From assembly GCA_964415795.1 (NCBI GenBank), contig CAYQBN010000012.1, forward strand, positions 1 to 64,000: a stretch of DNA of 64,000 nucleotides, written 5' to 3'. The number at the start of each line of letters is the position of its first letter. The first letter of the stretch is position 1. The translations under genes were made by a program, and so were the position numbers. This DNA is from CALITV01 sp964415795 (GTDB lineage Bacteria; UBP6; UBA1177; JAKLFG01). Shown here one piece after another: positions 8,831-17,454 of the stretch. Below the pieces are notes generated by a model. It did no database searches. It was not told where the DNA came from and saw nothing but the letters and a program-made list of their open reading frames with translations.

Positions 8831-10915
8831 ATGAACATCGAAACGAACCGCCAGAGAGCCCACGAAGCCCTTTTCCGAGCAATTGTGTACGCGTTCACTG
8901 GAGCCGCCGTGCAGGTGCTCTCGGTGCGCATGCTCTCCTATGTGTTCCCGTTCCAGATGATATTCGCCGTTTCGCTCATCGCCGCATTCTCTATCTTCTT
9001 CAGCGGTCTGGGCGCGCTTTTCGCGCAACGCCTTCGCCTGTTCACCATGCCACTCATGGTGGCAACCGGGATATTGTTCCTCTGTTCGTTTCTCCTCATG
9101 GCGTTCGGCTCGTTCCTGCCGAAGCAGGCGATGTTCTCGGTGACGCTCGAACATGTGCTTGCGCTCCTGCCGGCAGGCACCATCGCGACCATTCCGCTCG
9201 CCGCCCTCATCGTTGCCGCACCGCTGTTCCTTATGGGGGCCCTTACCGGCGGATTCTATCACACCATTCTCGAGACCGATCGCTCGCTTCTCAAGGCGCT
9301 CGTCGCCGGCACCTCTGTCTCCTTTCTCATCGGATATGTCGGCTGTGCGTGGCTTGTCACCCACACCGGTATCTGGAATCTCATCATCGCCGCATCGGCG
9401 ATAACCGCCTTTGCCTTTCTGCCGCCTCTCCGTTTCGTCCTTCTTACTGGAACGCTCCTTGTCGCACTTTTCGCCGCCAACCCTGACAAGACGCTCTTCG
9501 ACCTGTTTGGCCGTGAGCCGCTCATTTGGAGCAGTGGACCCGAACGGACACGCCTCGTCGGTTTCTGGTCTCCCTACGCGCGACTCGATTTCTATCGGGT
9601 CGGTGACCATAAACTGGCCGGCCTTTATAACGGCATTCAGTGGTGGGCGACCGGCGACACCGAACACGACCTTCCGATACGGCGCGAGATCTACCGCCAC
9701 CTCACAGGTGATGTGCTCGTCATTGGATCGGGCGGTGGCCACGGGCTCCTGTCACTCACCACTGCCTCCTCAATAACCGCCGTGGAGCTCGACCCGGGCG
9801 TGGTCGAGACGCTCAAAGGCCCGCTCGCCGATTACAACGACCGCATTTACCACCGTGTCGAGACCTACGCCATGGAGGGCCGCGCTTTCCTCGAGACAAC
9901 TGACCGACAGTTCGATGCAATCATCTACGAGGCACCCGAATTCGTGTTCGCCAACTCGGAGAAGAGTTTCGTGAACATGGAGAACTATCTCTACACCGTC
10001 GAGGGAATCACACTCGTGTTCGAGCACCTTCGCCCTGGCGGTCTATTCATCATTTATCACACCTACGGCCTCATCCCGACCGAACGGTTCGTCAAGGCCT
10101 ACCCGCCCGATGTCCACTGGGCAGTGTTTCGCACGGAGGCAACGATCATCAAGGAGGTGAAGGTGGTCTTTGCCGTCGCTTCGCGCGATGCCGGTGTCAT
10201 CAAGCGATGGCGCGGACTGCTGAGCCAGAGTGGTGCCAAAGAGTGGTCGGCAGAACCGGGATTTCTTGCGATACTCGACAAAGCGCGCCCCGTGACCGAC
10301 GACCGCCCGCTTCTTCATTTGCGCGATTGGCGTCAGACGATTCCTTTCCTTGCGGCGTTGTTCGTGATAGGAGCGTTTCTTGTCTTTGTTCTCCTGCGTC
10401 ACGCTCAACGCCGCCGGATGCTCTTCTTTACGCTCATCGGTATCGGATTCATCTTGACCGAGCTCGCCATCATCAACCTTCTCCGCGCGACGCTCGGCGG
10501 CTATGTCGAAACGAGCGGCGTGGCGATCGGCATGCTTCTCATCGCTACAGCGGGTGGGACAGTGCTCCACGACAAGATACCGCCTCGGCTCCTTGCTCCG
10601 CTCTCTCTTCTCGGCTTCCTCTTGCTCTTTTTGCTGCTTGCCACGACGCCGCCCGCAGCGCCTATTCCGCTGAAAGTCCTTTGGATATGCGCAGCGGTCG
10701 CGATACCCGGTACCGTAATGGGGGTTTTCTTCCCCGCCGGACTTGCCGCCGCCGCTGCCGCCGACTCGGCGACCTGCTATGCGATGGACACTATCGGGAC
10801 TGCGTTCGGTTTCGTCCTGTTCTATCTGCTCATCGCCGCCACCGGATTCTTCGGAGCCATGGCAGCCGCCCTCGTCTGCTATCTCGCCGCCGCGCTTCTC
10901 TTCGCATCGCGATAA
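8831..10915 (+). CDS. Membrane-fused spermidine synthase-like protein
   Basis: A 694-residue protein with a SAM-dependent-methyltransferase-type core (residues about 230-480) between two hydrophobic blocks: about 6-7 helices before residue 220 and about 6 helices after residue 490. The core has the cofactor motif VLVIGSGGGHGL, the acidic ITAVELDPGVVE and the ENYLYTVEG segment seen in fused spermidine-synthase-like proteins. The usual D-S-S-D-P proton-acceptor stretch is replaced by YEAPEFVFANSEKSF, so ordinary putrescine aminopropyl transfer is doubtful. ATG 8831 has GAGGGA just upstream. It ends 10 bases before the radical SAM gene, so the two are probably co-transcribed. The membrane topology suggests a lipid or polyamine-like acceptor; this is inference. 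Confidence 0.75.
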   Translation: MNIETNRQRAHEALFRAIVYAFTGAAVQVLSVRMLSYVFPFQMIFAVSLIAAFSIFFSGLGALFAQRLRLFTMPLMVATGILFLCSFLLMAFGSFLPKQAMFSVTLEHVLALLPAGTIATIPLAALIVAAPLFLMGALTGGFYHTILETDRSLLKALVAGTSVSFLIGYVGCAWLVTHTGIWNLIIAASAITAFAFLPPLRFVLLTGTLLVALFAANPDKTLFDLFGREPLIWSSGPERTRLVGFWSPYARLDFYRVGDHKLAGLYNGIQWWATGDTEHDLPIRREIYRHLTGDVLVIGSGGGHGLLSLTTASSITAVELDPGVVETLKGPLADYNDRIYHRVETYAMEGRAFLETTDRQFDAIIYEAPEFVFANSEKSFVNMENYLYTVEGITLVFEHLRPGGLFIIYHTYGLIPTERFVKAYPPDVHWAVFRTEATIIKEVKVVFAVASRDAGVIKRWRGLLSQSGAKEWSAEPGFLAILDKARPVTDDRPLLHLRDWRQTIPFLAALFVIGAFLVFVLLRHAQRRRMLFFTLIGIGFILTELAIINLLRATLGGYVETSGVAIGMLLIATAGGTVLHDKIPPRLLAPLSLLGFLLLFLLLATTPPAAPIPLKVLWICAAVAIPGTVMGVFFPAGLAAAAAADSATCYAMDTIGTAFGFVLFYLLIAATGFFGAMAAALVCYLAAALLFASR

Positions 10916-10925
10916 GAGGTCACCC

Positions 10926-12344
10926 ATGCGTATCGCGCTCATCAATCCATGGGTCCGCGACCCCGTGCCGGGGCCGCTACCGTCGGCGCTCGGCGAAGGG
11001 ACCGAGATCATGCCGCCGCTCGGGCTCCTCCATCTCGCCTCATATCTTCGTTTTTTTTCCATCCACCGGGCCATCATCTTGGATGTCCATGCCGAACGGC
11101 TGCCCGAACACCGCTTGACAGAACGCCTCTCTGCGATCGCTCCCGAGGCGGTGGGGATCACCGTGATGACCCATACCCTCCTCGACGCGCTGCGAACCGC
11201 TGAGGTGATTAAAAAGGCGTTTCCTGCCATCCCCGTCATCATGGGAGGCCCCCACCCGTCGCTTTTTCCCGAAGAGACGCTTCGGCAGGAAACGGTCGAC
11301 TTCGTCATCGCCGGCGAAGGCGAGAAGCCGCTTCGTATGCTCCTCGACGCCCTTACGGGAAAGGCATCGTTCGAAACAGTCCCCGGCCTTGGCCGACGGG
11401 AAAACGACCGTTTCGTCACGAACGGCGAGCGGTGGATGGCGGATCCGCTCGACGATCTGCCTCCCCCGGCGTTCGATCTCGTTGATCTCGAACGCTACCG
11501 TTCGATCTTGGCGAAACGACAGCCGATCGCCAGCCTTGTCACCTCGCGCGGCTGTCCCTTTCGGTGTACGTTTTGTGATCGCCCGCTTCTCAAAGGGAAC
11601 CGCTGGCGCGCGCAGAGCCCCGAGCGGGTCATCGCCGACATGAGCACCGCGGTCGATCGGGGTGCGAGAGAGATCGTCTTCTACGACGACACCTTTACGG
11701 TTGACCGCGAGCGAGTGTTTTCCTTCTGCCGGCTCAAGAAGGAGCGTTTCCCGGCACTTCCCTTTTCCATTCGAACCCGCCCCGATCTAGTTGACGAGGA
11801 GATGCTTACCGTTCTTGCCGACGCGCGCTGTACGGCGATGCACTACGGTATCGAATCGGGCTCGCCGAGGGTGCGCGAACGCCTCGCGAAGAGCGGTGAC
11901 ATCGAGCACATCGTCTCCGTATGCGCCGCCACCCGTCGCCTCGGCATGCAAACGCTCGCCTACCTGATGATCGGCAACCCCGGTGAAACACCGGAAGACG
12001 TCGCGCTCACCGAGGAGATCATCGCCCGCATAGATCCCGACTATCTCCATCTTACCGTCCTCATGCCGTTTCCCGGAACCCCCCTCTATCGTGAAATGCT
12101 CGAACGCGGTATGCTCCGCGACGATGTGTGGCGCCGTTTCGCTGAAGATCCGTGGCAGGAGTTCAGTCCCCCGCTGTGGGAAGAGCGTCTTTCACGCGGC
12201 GAACTGCTCTCACTCAGGCGACGGATATACCGGCGATTCTACGGGCGTCCCTCCTACATCTTCCGTCGTCTGCGCGAGGTTTCTTCGCCGCGGGATCTCC
12301 TTGCAAAGATCCGAACGGGGTTTCGTCTCTTCACAACGCGCTGA
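10926..12344 (+). CDS. B12-binding-domain radical SAM protein
   Basis: A 472-residue enzyme. Residues 1-150 form a cobalamin-binding-type domain (IMPPLGLLHLASYL; GGPHPSLFPEE; VIAGEGE). The radical SAM core begins at about residue 195 with SRGCPFRCTFCDR (C-x3-C-x2-C cluster motif), followed by YDDTFTVDR and the LMIGNPGETPEDV turn. This is the class that includes B12-dependent methylases and BchE-like cyclases; the substrate is unknown. Start ATG 10926 follows AAGAGGT. It lies directly downstream of the spermidine-synthase-like gene and converges on a UbiA gene, which supports a shared lipid or isoprenoid context. The last part of the coding region faces the end of that UbiA gene with a 69-bp gap in which no convincing terminator is seen. 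Confidence 0.85.
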   Translation: MRIALINPWVRDPVPGPLPSALGEGTEIMPPLGLLHLASYLRFFSIHRAIILDVHAERLPEHRLTERLSAIAPEAVGITVMTHTLLDALRTAEVIKKAFPAIPVIMGGPHPSLFPEETLRQETVDFVIAGEGEKPLRMLLDALTGKASFETVPGLGRRENDRFVTNGERWMADPLDDLPPPAFDLVDLERYRSILAKRQPIASLVTSRGCPFRCTFCDRPLLKGNRWRAQSPERVIADMSTAVDRGAREIVFYDDTFTVDRERVFSFCRLKKERFPALPFSIRTRPDLVDEEMLTVLADARCTAMHYGIESGSPRVRERLAKSGDIEHIVSVCAATRRLGMQTLAYLMIGNPGETPEDVALTEEIIARIDPDYLHLTVLMPFPGTPLYREMLERGMLRDDVWRRFAEDPWQEFSPPLWEERLSRGELLSLRRRIYRRFYGRPSYIFRRLREVSSPRDLLAKIRTGFRLFTTR

Positions 12345-12413
12345 CGGAAAAAGGGAGCGGCGCCTCACCGTTGCCGTACTCTCCCCAGAGAGAGACTCGA
12401 GCACCAACTTTCT

Positions 12414-13265
12414 TTATGCCAATAGTGCCGCGAGAGAAACGACCCCGGCGAGAGCGAAGAGCAACCGGTACCGCGCCCGGTGCCGCACAAAAGCAAAGGA
12501 ATCACGATCGAGAGAGGAGACGAGTTTCACCGCAGAGACACAGTGCCCAAGTGATGCCGCGAAAAAGGGCACAAGCCGGAGGAAAGGAACTGCTCTAAAG
12601 AATGCCGCAAAAAACAGCACAAACAGCGCAGCGAGAGCGACAGCAAGGTGCACCCACGCCCACCGCTTCAGCCCGAAGCGCACCGCGCCGCTCACTAGGC
12701 CAGCGGACCGGTCGGCCTCGTGATCTATCGCCTCATGGGTGAGATGACCGGCGGCGAGGAGCAGGGCGAAATAGAACGAAAGAAGGAACGATGCTCCGGT
12801 TGGGTCGCCACTCCACACCCATCCTTGATGGAACTGCACGACGCCGACAAAAACATGCGTGATGGTGCCGGCGACCGGAACATACTTCGTCCCCCGGCGC
12901 GGGAACGAGTAGATACCCCACAAGAGCCACACGAGAAGCGCATACCAGAGGGCACGCGGCGCAACGACAGCGAACAGCGCGCACGACGCCGCAAGCGTAA
13001 CGCCCGAAACGAACGCGAAGAGCCGCCGTGAAACGACAGGGGAAAGGGCAAGCCGCGGGTTGGCAAGGTCTTCGGCAAATCCGGCCCAGCTGTTGAAAGC
13101 GTATATCGAGACGATGACCAGATACGAAGCAAGAAAGAAGAGCGCCGCCGGCACCGTGAGAAGCGAGGATCCGTCAGACGCGGAAAACATCGTCCCGACA
13201 AAGGTGAATCCTGCAACGAGCAGTGCCTCAGGCAATCGAAGCGGACGCAGTACACCCATTTCCAT
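12414..13265 (-). CDS. UbiA family prenyltransferase-like membrane protein
   Basis: A 283-residue polytopic protein (about 8-9 hydrophobic segments). It has two acidic motifs placed as in UbiA prenyltransferases: NSWAGFAEDLANPR near residue 68 and HEAIDHEADRSAG near residue 180, on cytoplasmic loops after helices 2 and 6. Such enzymes attach polyprenyl chains to acceptors in the membrane; neither chain nor acceptor can be deduced. The start is ATG 13265 (GGAGTGAGG precedes it), with ATG 13259 as an alternative. It begins 2 bases after the stop of the upstream membrane protein, so translational coupling is likely. Last gene of the long minus-strand unit. Confidence 0.75.
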   Translation of the reverse strand: MEMGVLRPLRLPEALLVAGFTFVGTMFSASDGSSLLTVPAALFFLASYLVIVSIYAFNSWAGFAEDLANPRLALSPVVSRRLFAFVSGVTLAASCALFAVVAPRALWYALLVWLLWGIYSFPRRGTKYVPVAGTITHVFVGVVQFHQGWVWSGDPTGASFLLSFYFALLLAAGHLTHEAIDHEADRSAGLVSGAVRFGLKRWAWVHLAVALAALFVLFFAAFFRAVPFLRLVPFFAASLGHCVSAVKLVSSLDRDSFAFVRHRARYRLLFALAGVVSLAALLA

Positions 13266-13267
13266 CC

Positions 13268-15040
13268 TCACTCCGCAAAGCGGAACACGACGGTATGTGG
13301 CCCTTCGAACACCTTGCGCAGAAGCGGCGACGACTCGAGCACCCGAAGACTTACGCGGTCTTTCTTGAGTTCCATGCCCTTGTGATAGACCAGCACCGTA
13401 ACGCCATACCGCTTGAGGCGTCCGATCGCCTCCGGCTCGGGCAACCGAACGCTCCAAAGGTAGTAGATGACGCGCGGCGTCGGGAAGTAGCCGTTGAGCC
13501 CGCTCACCGTCGAGTGGCGATGCTGCGACTGCCAGTAGAGATAGATGAGTTCTCGGTTGTACTGGAAGAGCGGGTCCCAACTGCTCGTGAACATCGAGAC
13601 CTCCCGCATCTGGGGACGAGGATCGCCCGCTTTGCGCTCCACGAACTCGCGCGGGTCGAGGCGCTCCCAAAGCGCAAGATCTTCTAAATCCATGGTGAAA
13701 GTGGTGGGCACATCGAGAAAGACCTCTTCGGGGCCGACCGACGCGGCGAACTCGCGATAGTCAGCGGGGATCGGGATATACTCACCTACCGGCCAGCGCT
13801 TGAAGGGCATCGGGATATTCTCGATACCATGGATGAGGAATGCCCCTGCCGCGACCACGAAAGCGATCGAGCGACGCGTGGCGAGCACCCGTGAGAATAT
13901 GCGTTCGAGCGACAAACCGGCGCAGAGCGAGAAGGCGAGAAGCACGAGGAAATAGGCACGGTGAGTGACGCGGAGGTAGGAAAGGATCGGAAGCCATGTG
14001 TAGAATGGATAGAGCGGCGCCGGTGGCATGACCTTCGCCTGCGGGTGGTACATGAAGTTCGGCCCAATGCCGAAGAGAAGGCCGCCGATGATGACGAAGA
14101 GAAAGAGCATGCGATGCTCGTTCCATCTCCGCAAACCATATAACCCGAGGCCGATGAGAAGAAAGCCGATGAAGTTGCGGTGCCGCACAAAGCCCCAGTT
14201 CTGCGGCAAATCTATGAGATTCCCGTAGAGGAGATTCTCGGGAAGCGCCGCGACGAAGTCGAACGGCATGAGTGAGGTCATCCGCGCTGTATAGAGGAGT
14301 TTGAAGGGGTCGTTGTAATGAAGAAAGAGGAGCGTATTGAGGTAAAAAAGAATATAGGGGAGCGGCAGGGACACATAGAGAGTTACTGCCTTACCGATCT
14401 GACGCCACGGTATCGGCTCTTTCCTCCACCACGCGAAGAAGAGCAGGATAGCCGTCAAGAGCACCGTTTGATAGACGAACACATAGAGTGAAAAGTATAT
14501 CTGAAGACCGCCGAGAGCCATCGCAGCCCATAGCAAGGAAGGGCGACGCTCCCGGAGAAAAAGGATGAGGGACCGCGCCGCCGTCAGCGGGATGAAATAG
14601 AAATAAATGATCGAATCGTCTATGTGGGCGAAGGTCATGTTGCAACACGAGAACGCGAACCCGGCAAAAAGAGCACCGGGAAATGGTTTCATGAACAGAA
14701 GTGCGAAACGGTAGACCGCCCATGCGGTGAGACCGAAAATGAGCGTCAAATAGAGATAGTAAGTCCAGACATCATCGAGTCCGAACACCTTGAGCAGCAA
14801 AAACAACGCACAGCACCCCGGCGACGCCTCGCCGTAGGAGAACACCTGCGACACCGGATACATCGCAACACCGATCGAGGGATCGAACCATCGCTCGAAC
14901 AAGAGACGATACTGATGAGCGAGGGCTATGAGAAGCCATGAGTCACAGTTGCCGGGCAATGCCGCGTTGAGCGGGAACTGAAGAAAGAGAAGCCCCCCCA
15001 AGAGAAGGTACGCAAGGAACACCGTTCCGTCACGCCGCAT
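13268..15040 (-). CDS. Polytopic membrane protein, possible GT-C type glycosyltransferase
   Basis: A 590-residue protein with about 11-12 transmembrane segments in the first 420 residues and a soluble C-terminal domain of about 150 residues. An acidic residue in the first external loop (NCDSWLL, near residue 33) after helix 1 and the overall layout recall GT-C or YfhO-like lipid-phosphate-dependent glycosyltransferases; no motif decides this. It ends 2 bases before one UbiA gene and begins 3 bases after the stop of another membrane protein, so the four genes form a tight block. The C-terminal part contains a YGVTVLVYHKG stretch as in large hypothetical membrane proteins. Confidence 0.6.
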   Translation of the reverse strand: MRRDGTVFLAYLLLGGLLFLQFPLNAALPGNCDSWLLIALAHQYRLLFERWFDPSIGVAMYPVSQVFSYGEASPGCCALFLLLKVFGLDDVWTYYLYLTLIFGLTAWAVYRFALLFMKPFPGALFAGFAFSCCNMTFAHIDDSIIYFYFIPLTAARSLILFLRERRPSLLWAAMALGGLQIYFSLYVFVYQTVLLTAILLFFAWWRKEPIPWRQIGKAVTLYVSLPLPYILFYLNTLLFLHYNDPFKLLYTARMTSLMPFDFVAALPENLLYGNLIDLPQNWGFVRHRNFIGFLLIGLGLYGLRRWNEHRMLFLFVIIGGLLFGIGPNFMYHPQAKVMPPAPLYPFYTWLPILSYLRVTHRAYFLVLLAFSLCAGLSLERIFSRVLATRRSIAFVVAAGAFLIHGIENIPMPFKRWPVGEYIPIPADYREFAASVGPEEVFLDVPTTFTMDLEDLALWERLDPREFVERKAGDPRPQMREVSMFTSSWDPLFQYNRELIYLYWQSQHRHSTVSGLNGYFPTPRVIYYLWSVRLPEPEAIGRLKRYGVTVLVYHKGMELKKDRVSLRVLESSPLLRKVFEGPHTVVFRFAE

Positions 15041-15043
15041 GGT

Positions 15044-16000
15044 TCACCGCCGCATGACCATACGCACCGGCTCCCAAAAGACACCGAGAAGGAGCACAAG
15101 CGCAAAAAACACAAACCATCCTGCATAGACCTTTGCCGCCATCGGGACGGAACGATCGGCAACGAGGAGAGGCATCACCGAACACCAGCCGAGCGGCAGA
15201 AGGACGACAAGAAGATCGGCGATCGCGAGCGGCCGGTCGTGTTGCGGCACGATGAAGAGGATGAAGAATGCGTAGAGCACGACAGCAACGGGAATCGCAA
15301 CGGTAGCGATGCGGGGAAGGCTGGTGCGGCGCCCCCATGCGATGACTTCAGGAAGAAAGAGAAGAAACGAGAGCACCACTATCCCGCTGAGGAACTGGAA
15401 TGCATAGAACTGTTGGGCGTGGAACATCGCCCGGAGGCGAAGAACCGCATCGTGATGCGGCTCCACCGAGAACCAGCAGAGCCCCGCCGTGAGAAAGGCA
15501 CCGTAAAATGAGATGATCGTATTAAGAAGCGTCTTGGGAACGCTCCGCGAAAAATACCATGAGAGTACGAGGGTGCCAACAAGGAGCACGAGGAGTTCAG
15601 GGAACATGAAATAGTTCTTCGGATGACCGTAGTGAAGCGTGAGCAGTTCCCGGGCAATCTCGATCGGATCGCGCGATACGAGGTAGTTCATCAGGAACTC
15701 CTGTCCGCTCACCGCGGCATAGAGCGGAGGAATGAAGAGTATCACGCCGCCGAGTGCGAGATACATGATCTTCTCGAAGGGCACCCCGAGGATGCGCCGG
15801 TAACAGACAGAAAAGAAGAGAAAAACATAGGTGTACCACAACAGGCGGTGCACCGCCGTCATGAGATTATTATTACAGGCAAGTATCTGCATCTCGACAA
15901 AGACGCGTGCACCGGCGATAACCTCGAAAAGGAAGAACATGAGGAGCATCTTCCACGAAAGCGAAAGCCTTTTCCACCGCTCGGCAAGACGGACTACCAC
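15044..16000 (-). CDS. Hypothetical polytopic membrane protein
   Basis: 318 residues with about 8-9 predicted membrane segments and no recognisable catalytic motif. Its start ATG 16000 overlaps the end of the upstream UbiA gene by 7 bases and its stop is 3 bases before the next start, so it belongs to the UbiA block. A loop containing FLMNYLVSRDPIEIARELL may be periplasmic. The function is unknown; a partner of the adjacent possible glycosyltransferase is an inference from the tight coupling. Confidence 0.6.
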   Translation of the reverse strand: MVVRLAERWKRLSLSWKMLLMFFLFEVIAGARVFVEMQILACNNNLMTAVHRLLWYTYVFLFFSVCYRRILGVPFEKIMYLALGGVILFIPPLYAAVSGQEFLMNYLVSRDPIEIARELLTLHYGHPKNYFMFPELLVLLVGTLVLSWYFSRSVPKTLLNTIISFYGAFLTAGLCWFSVEPHHDAVLRLRAMFHAQQFYAFQFLSGIVVLSFLLFLPEVIAWGRRTSLPRIATVAIPVAVVLYAFFILFIVPQHDRPLAIADLLVVLLPLGWCSVMPLLVADRSVPMAAKVYAGWFVFFALVLLLGVFWEPVRMVMRR

Positions 16001-16818
16001 GAGAGCATTCCTCCTATCGCGAGAAACGCGATGAGCGCAAGCGCCGCGAGCGCTCCTCTAATGAGACGAGTATAGATGACTTCCTTCCATGCGGCAAGAG
16101 GCACGAAGAGCCGGTGCCACACAATGAGCGCGATGAGTGCGATCGGAAGCGGTAACGCCAGATCAAGGTCAACGATCCACAACAACGCGCCTCCTCCGGC
16201 GAGCAAGAAAAGCGACACCACCCACAGCACCGACACCGGCAGAACTGCCACCATCGAGGAGCGTCCTCCCAATTGGTCTCCAGCGGCATCGGCAAGGTCT
16301 TTGAAGAGAACGACGCCGGCCGCGATAGGGATAAAGACAACTCCCCGCCAACCGATCGCCGGATCGGCAGTGACAAAAAAGGGATGCATAAGCCCCCACG
16401 CGGTCAGAAGAGCGGCAACAAGGGGAAATCGTTTGAGCGCGAACGGCTGTGCGGAATAGAGAGTACCGAAAAACACCACAAGGAGAGAAAGAAAGAGAGC
16501 ATTCCCCCGGAACAGCATGAGCGAGCCGGCAACCGAGGCAAGCGCAAGCACCGCTACCCATATAATCGCGACCTTCATCGACAGGCGTCCCGAAGGGAGC
16601 GGCCGCTCCGGGTGATTCACCGTATCCTCTCTTCGGTCAGTAATGGCATTGAGAGCATAGACATAGTAATAGAGCACCACAGAGACGAATGACGCCTTCC
16701 CTACATCGCCCAACGCGAACGAACCGTGCGAGAAATACGGCCCCGCGAGAGCGGCACAGAAGGTGATGAAGGCGACATCCAGACGGTAGAGGCCCAGAAC
16801 GGCCCCAAGACGGCTCAC
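15994..16818 (-). CDS. UbiA family prenyltransferase
   Basis: A 274-residue membrane protein with a clear UbiA signature NAITDRREDTVNHPERPLPSG (N-x3-D-x3-D followed by HP.RPLPSG) after helix 2, and a second motif FKDLADAAGDQLGG after helix 6. The first motif resembles homogentisate, chlorophyll and phosphoribosyl-polyprenyl synthases. GTG 16818 is chosen because it overlaps the upstream TGA as GTGA and places helix 1 correctly; longer starts would run far into the upstream coding region. A longer run of open frame upstream is a shadow of that gene. Confidence 0.8.
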   Translation of the reverse strand: MSRLGAVLGLYRLDVAFITFCAALAGPYFSHGSFALGDVGKASFVSVVLYYYVYALNAITDRREDTVNHPERPLPSGRLSMKVAIIWVAVLALASVAGSLMLFRGNALFLSLLVVFFGTLYSAQPFALKRFPLVAALLTAWGLMHPFFVTADPAIGWRGVVFIPIAAGVVLFKDLADAAGDQLGGRSSMVAVLPVSVLWVVSLFLLAGGGALLWIVDLDLALPLPIALIALIVWHRLFVPLAAWKEVIYTRLIRGALAALALIAFLAIGGMLSW

Positions 16819-17414
16819 CGCTCGCGCACGCACCGCGGAAAGGCGGTGCTTCCCGTGGTGAAGATATCGTAAATGGCCGGCTGGTAGAAATCGAGGATCC
16901 AGTGTTCGTTCTGCGCCGTCGTCACCGGCGAGGTCGACCAGTGAGGCCCGCAGAACCGGTCGTGCCAAACCGTCTCCCAGTAGCATCCCCCCGGTCCCGG
17001 TCCCGTCCCCGGATTCTCGTTGTTCGCACAGGGATGGTCGTTCTCGTCATCGACTCCCTTGTCTTTGCACGCGTATTCGAGGCACTTTTCCGACACCTTA
17101 CAGCGGCCATACTGTTCGACATCGTCGTAGCCCTCGACGATGGTCCGCAGTTCATCTATCGTCGGAAGCCGCCAGTCGGTAAAGCCAGCCCACTCGAGAT
17201 CGGCGCAGTACTGCTCTGCCTTGTCATAGGAAACCTGCTTCAAGTAGGTGATGACATTGCCTTCGGTGTAACTCTGCCACATGAGGCCGGTCACCGTGCC
17301 CACAATGACCTCTTTTCCGTCTATCGTTTCGGCGGTGAAGGTTTCCTTCCGGTTATCCGGACCGCAAGCGGGGACCACAAGGAACGAAAACACGATCAAA
17401 AAGAACATCTTCAT
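16815..17414 (-). CDS. DUF1566 (Lcl C-terminal) lipoprotein
   Basis: 199 residues. Residues 1-17 are a lipoprotein signal ending VVPAC. A single DUF1566 module follows, with GLMWQ near residue 42, DWRLPTIDEL near residue 80 and the closing FPRCVRER. ATG 17414 has AAGGA about 9 bases upstream. The domain matches those at the end of the Cys-rich protein at the left edge of the window, so this organism uses it repeatedly in exported proteins. The function is unknown. It overlaps the UbiA start by 4 bases. Confidence 0.8.
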   Translation of the reverse strand: MKMFFLIVFSFLVVPACGPDNRKETFTAETIDGKEVIVGTVTGLMWQSYTEGNVITYLKQVSYDKAEQYCADLEWAGFTDWRLPTIDELRTIVEGYDDVEQYGRCKVSEKCLEYACKDKGVDDENDHPCANNENPGTGPGPGGCYWETVWHDRFCGPHWSTSPVTTAQNEHWILDFYQPAIYDIFTTGSTAFPRCVRER

Positions 17415-17454
17415 GAAAGGATTCCTTGAGAAAAAGATGAATGACACGAGTGTC

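Noticed and set aside
12345..12413. Terminator between the radical SAM and UbiA genes
   Set aside because: Only weak complementary segments without a T tract were seen.
7688..16818. Bacteriochlorophyll gene cluster (BchP/BchE/BchG-like trio)
   Set aside because: No magnesium chelatase, reaction-centre or other bch genes, and the UbiA proteins are not clearly chlorophyll synthases.
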